From Deinococcus phoenicis (GTDB lineage Bacteria > Deinococcota > Deinococci > Deinococcales > Deinococcaceae), in NCBI RefSeq assembly GCF_000599865.1, contig NZ_JHAC01000009.1, positions 1 to 49,148 on the forward strand: a stretch of 49,148 nucleotides of DNA, given 5' to 3'. The position numbers were made by a program, and so were the translations under genes. Below, in pieces: positions 44,001 through 49,148 of this stretch. Under the pieces are notes generated by a model. That model worked only from the letters and a program-made list of their open reading frames with translations, had not been told where the DNA came from and searched no databases. The stretch's first letter is position 1, and every line of letters starts with the position of its first letter.

Positions 44001-44458
44001 TGGAGGGTCTGGGCGACCCGGCGAACCTGACCAGCCAGGACGGCAAACTATGGATCGCGACCGTCCTCATCCCGCCTGGCCAGCAGACCACCGAGGTCCA
44101 ACTGGTCGCCCAGCGCGGAACCCAGAGCGGCAGCGAGCGCGCCCTGTTGCTGATTGATCCGGCTCTGCCCGCCGCCTCCTTGCAAGTCGCTCCCTACAAC
44201 GCCCTGCCCAGCCAGGTGATGACTCTGCGGACGGTCCTCTATGCCCCCGGCACCCGCCTGGAGGTCCGCGACGAGACCGGCCAGCTCACGCCCCTTCAGC
44301 CCACGGCTCCTCAGGGGGCTGACCCATCCACGGCTGGCCCGCGCGAATACACGGCGCAGTTCGCGGCGCACGCCGCCCCTGGCCGCCACACCCTGACCCT
44401 GCTGGTCGATGGTCAGCCCCGCGCCGAGGCTGAGTACCTCGTGCTGGGCCGTCCGTAG
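41087..44458 (+). CDS. Large outer-membrane usher-like beta-barrel protein
   Basis: This is a 1123-aa protein. A signal peptide (about 11-45) is followed by Ig-like/NEW3-type domains (SVTNTGNVRDTLRLRVEG near 155-175). A long stretch of alternating amphipathic beta strands (about 300-745) reads like an outer-membrane barrel. Next is an SdrD-B-like calcium-binding segment (FLDRNKNGVQDAGEPG, about 760-780), then carboxypeptidase-regulatory-like and Ig-like domains to the end. The barrel flanked by Ig-like domains and the preceding chaperone gene suggest an usher that exports or anchors the secreted subunit. It does not show the sequence signature of classical FimD ushers, so the assignment is by architecture. 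GTG 41087 follows the previous stop closely; ATG 41114 is an alternative without a ribosome binding site. Confidence 0.72.
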   Translation: MRVPPLPSPMSAPAARTLLLTALLAAGLPAAVVQTPGVCWGAAQAQAGAAAPRAAEPGEFLVLPLRVPPGPASYAVSATLPAGWALLTQEATAENGTVVVALNVPDDAVAGPQDLSFTLRGPQGTSPLTLPLTVNVAAHPDFVLVLPPSDRLRPGEQRRYTASVTNTGNVRDTLRLRVEGSATVTPALLTLAPGERAEVQVSYVQQSQGNADTLRLIGVSSVDPHLERDSLLVLSIGSSVANFSGPQLAWSVSLAPQVAWNTGLKFRETGTGQVPTLPGLPGGSDTPGTATPAPLDQTASAWAWGGAFSASLAGDLSDYARGLLSYTVARQEDGQLVDSGVAQVNWGNLTVTGRSSDAFRRVGLEADYERGAYTYSAGLYRDARAEGGGAFSVAGRLRHTSGISLTASHTFGVAGGSALGVGWTRRLGAFTPSVEVEALTSGGRWGLGLRERLDYENRVLLAQQTYRYDSLNRSQQLDVRVTSRQLAPFGVSGGLSVSSTGGVWRYALSTAATYRPDSTFGVTLQASYGSDLFAAQLSALKEWRWGTADIFLDGQLDYQGGRAGGSVQATGVIPAGAGLVLVKGTLGYRDGLLYGAGAGYTRGAFSVAGGLQGSLEKTRLTLSAAYQPLRGLNATADYILVQPGAGQTGPVQTGSVPTGSGPAQRQQNLYASVGYSQGRWAASVLAGYGTTGSQAPAFTYGARVTGQVLPTLQLTAQAERTADRTRVALRGTFTPSGAFKTPGGIVNLFGGRNAGTLRLLAFLDRNKNGVQDAGEPGAATRFLVGGQDVSTNTVGEGSVLLAPGAYNVELGGEVLAQYLIPNLPAVTVPLRQTVTVKVPVREVGSVQGQLTDDAGRPVAATPVQVTGPEGTASALTDMGGYYRIGGLDFGTYSLSVQADPALYRVPEAVQFMLDAAHPLPTQDLKLTSAATFTELKVSDLHLDVTLPQEPLPPGAALPVRVTVEPAADTVRLEGLGDPANLTSQDGKLWIATVLIPPGQQTTEVQLVAQRGTQSGSERALLLIDPALPAASLQVAPYNALPSQVMTLRTVLYAPGTRLEVRDETGQLTPLQPTAPQGADPSTAGPREYTAQFAAHAAPGRHTLTLLVDGQPRAEAEYLVLGRP

Positions 44459-44664
44459 CGAAGGCTGCGGGTGCTGGACTGGAGCACGGGAATATATACA
44501 AAGTCACGATTTACCTACAAACTCTGTCTCCTCTGCCTCCTCCTCCAGCCCCCCCTTCCCCCATGCTTTTGCAACCGCCTAGGGCTACGGCAGGATTGAC
44601 GAATCCCACTCCGTCAAGAGCTGCCTTTAACGCGAATCCTTGTGGCAGCTGTCAAACTCGCCGC

Positions 44665-45222
44665 ATGGGACTCCTGACCTTCAGCATCAACGTCACTCTG
44701 GACGGTTGCATCGACCACCAGGAGGGAATCGTCGACGACGAGACACACGCCTTCTTCACCCGCATCCTGGACGAGAGTGGGGCGATGCTGTGGGGCCGCG
44801 TCACCTACGAGATGATGGAGAGTTACTGGCCAGCGGTCGCCCGCGGCGACGAGGAAGCGCCGCAGGCGATGCGCGAGTGGGCGGTCAAGCTCGAGACCAA
44901 GCCAAAGTACGTGGTGTCGTCCACGCGCAAGGATTTCGCGTGGACCAACAGCCACCACATCGCTGGCGACCTGCGCACGGGCATCCAGAACCTCAAGGAC
45001 ACGACGCCGGCCGGAGTGCTTCTCGGGAGCGGCAAGCTCGCGACCGAGCTGGACCGACTGGACCTGATCGACGAGTACAAGTTCCTCGTCCACCCCAGGA
45101 TCGCTGGACACGGCCCGACCCTGTACCAGAGTGGACTGCCCAGCACGCGGCGGCTTGAATTGGTCTCGGCGAAACCGCTCCGCTGCGGCGCTGTCGCCAT
45201 GCACTACCGGCGTGGACGCTGA
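44665..45222 (+). CDS. RibD C-terminal/dihydrofolate reductase-family protein
   Basis: This 185-aa protein matches the RibD-C/DHFR-like reductase family: FSINVTLDGCIDH at the N-terminus, LWGRVTYEMMESYWP near 50, KYVVSSTRKDF near 90, then VLLGSGKLATELDRLDLIDEY followed by KFLVHPRIAGHGPTLYQ. These cytoplasmic NAD(P)H-dependent enzymes form a large group, mostly of unknown substrate; this one is not a standard folate enzyme or riboflavin-pathway RibD. ATG 44665 gives the standard MGLLTFSINVTLDG start; the open frame extends to 44563 without support. It stands alone, with about 200 bases of AT-richer DNA before it. Confidence 0.9.
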   Translation: MGLLTFSINVTLDGCIDHQEGIVDDETHAFFTRILDESGAMLWGRVTYEMMESYWPAVARGDEEAPQAMREWAVKLETKPKYVVSSTRKDFAWTNSHHIAGDLRTGIQNLKDTTPAGVLLGSGKLATELDRLDLIDEYKFLVHPRIAGHGPTLYQSGLPSTRRLELVSAKPLRCGAVAMHYRRGR

Positions 45223-45366
45223 GCCAGACCAGCGCTACGCAAATGAGGCTAAGGCACTCCTCTCCACCTTTACTTGTGCGGCAGTTCCGTGTGCTTTCGC
45301 CAGGGCCTAAGCTCGATGAGGACTGGCTTTGCTTTCATGCCGGGGGAGGGGAGGCAGTTGATTGTA

Positions 45367-45372
45367 TATATT
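45367..45372 (+). promoter_or_regulatory. -10 hexamer (TATATT) of a leaderless gene
   Basis: TATATT ends 5 bases before ATG 45378 in an AT-rich pocket and no Shine-Dalgarno sequence is present. This would put transcription start at or within a base or two of the start codon. Confidence 0.5.
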
Positions 45373-45377
45373 CAAGT

Positions 45378-46277
<900 letters not shown>

Positions 46278-46496
46278 CGGCCCCCGGGGGAAAGCGCCCC
46301 AAGTGCCTCCACAGCTGCCCCAGGCTCCTGCCAACTTCACGCGCTGTCTTGGGCATCGTCGTGAACGGACGCGCATGAGCACGCCACTCCTCCAGAACGG
46401 ACTCGCTTGAGCAAGCCTGCTCTCCCCTTGAGGACGCCAGCCCCCTCCCCTCGGCCAACGCCTGCGGAAAAACCCCGCATCCTGACGGCTTATGCT

Positions 46497-47897
<1,401 letters not shown>

Positions 47898-47901
47898 CTC
47901 G

Positions 47902-48600
<699 letters not shown>

Positions 48601-48648
48601 CGGGACTCCTTGAAGGGGGAAACAGGGCAACCGGGTGAAAGGGGCGAC

Positions 48649-49148
48649 TCAGCGGTCTGGAGAGGGAAGCACGGGGTTCCGGACATCGGCGCCGGGGGCG
48701 GGCACGGCCACACCGCCCACCCGCGTGATTCCCGCCGGGACCTCCAGGGCCGTGACCGTATGCGGCAGCTCGCGCAGCAGCCCGAGTTCACGGCAGGCCG
48801 CCTGATCGCGGTAGAGGTCGGCGGGGACGCTCTGCACGCCCTGCGGGTCCCCGATCCAGACGCCCAGCGCGTACTGCGGCGTGACCCCGGCGCACCAGGT
48901 GTCGCGCACGTCGTCGGTGGTGCCGGACTTGGCCCCCAGCGCCACGGCGGTCCCCAGCAGGCGCCGGGTCAGGGGCGCGCGCAGGAAGTGGACGTGCCCG
49001 CTGGGGTCGTTCACCGCGCCTTGCAGCAGGTCGAAGGTCTCGTAGGCGACCGCACGGCTCCACAGCGGCGCGCACGCCCGGCGCGGCAGCGGCAGGGCGC
49101 GGCCCGCACGGTCATAGGCTTCCGCGAGCAGGTGCGGCGGGCAGAAAT
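48649..49148 (-). CDS. Penicillin-binding protein, C-terminal part (cut by window edge)
   Basis: Only the last 166 codons are inside the window. The frame enters at 49148 and contains FDLLQGAVNDPSGHVHF, then the transpeptidase KSG(T) box in LGAKSGTTDDVRDTWCAGVT, followed by PQYALGVWIGDPQG. This order is typical of the C-terminal end of class A or PbpC-like penicillin-binding proteins. Those cross-link peptidoglycan in the periplasm, with an acyl-enzyme formed on a serine that lies upstream, outside the window. The product ends with a short Pro/Val-rich tail. It is the first visible gene of the minus-strand run that continues with the vWA-like and coiled-coil membrane proteins. Confidence 0.85.
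   Translation of the reverse strand, partial: FCPPHLLAEAYDRAGRALPLPRRACAPLWSRAVAYETFDLLQGAVNDPSGHVHFLRAPLTRRLLGTAVALGAKSGTTDDVRDTWCAGVTPQYALGVWIGDPQGVQSVPADLYRDQAACRELGLLRELPHTVTALEVPAGITRVGGVAVPAPGADVRNPVLPSPDR

Overview
The window looks like chromosomal DNA of a Deinococcus-type bacterium. The DNA is GC-rich (I judge about two thirds by eye). Several genes have a -10 hexamer (TAGGGT, TCTAAT, TAGACT, TATATT) only 5-7 bases before the start codon, as in the leaderless genes common in that genus. The mix of gene families also fits. The assignment is inference; no rRNA or other marker gene is present.

Left part (1-17 kb). A BMP-family nucleoside-binding protein is followed by a DUF4157 protein with a class-3 lipase tail (1683-4559), a coupled membrane-anchored protein, and a decayed paralogue of that partner. 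Next come a divergent CocE-like hydrolase and TetR regulator with a palindromic operator between them. An AT-richer patch (8.6-9.9 kb) is a toxin-immunity graveyard: an intact imm11-like immunity gene, two broken copies of it, and a fragment that may be a discarded toxin tip. All lie downstream of a 1643-aa DUF4157 / coiled-coil / hydrophobic-segment / HNH-type nuclease protein on the minus strand. A membrane-anchored von Willebrand A (vWA) protein is divergent from it.

Middle (17-28 kb). One plus-strand operon encodes contractile-injection-system (eCIS, tail-like) parts: sheath, tube 1, a possible assembly protein with a CxxC pair, a 66-aa protein, tube 2, a 1523-aa DUF4157 protein with a 307-bp internal duplication, an unrecognised 417-aa protein, a PAAR tip and a DUF4255 cap protein. 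No baseplate, VgrG-like spike, LysM adaptor or AAA+ ATPase gene is present. The machine must be completed elsewhere or be unusual. The two DUF4157 proteins with enzyme tails are its likely cargo.

Right part (28-49 kb). This holds a peptide-binding protein with an M14 carboxypeptidase; a TetR / YhgE-Pip efflux-type pair with repeated TGACA-N3-TGTCA operators; and a BTAD-type regulator convergent to it over a strong terminator. Then comes a four-gene cluster resembling chaperone-usher export (secreted subunit, stem-loop, chaperone-like protein, small secreted protein, large outer-membrane barrel). It is followed by a RibD/DHFR-like reductase, a tyrosine-recombinase homologue lacking its catalytic residues, and a minus-strand run of coiled-coil membrane protein, secreted vWA-like protein and the C-terminal end of a penicillin-binding protein cut by the window edge.

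No rRNA, tRNA, CRISPR array or transposase gene was found.
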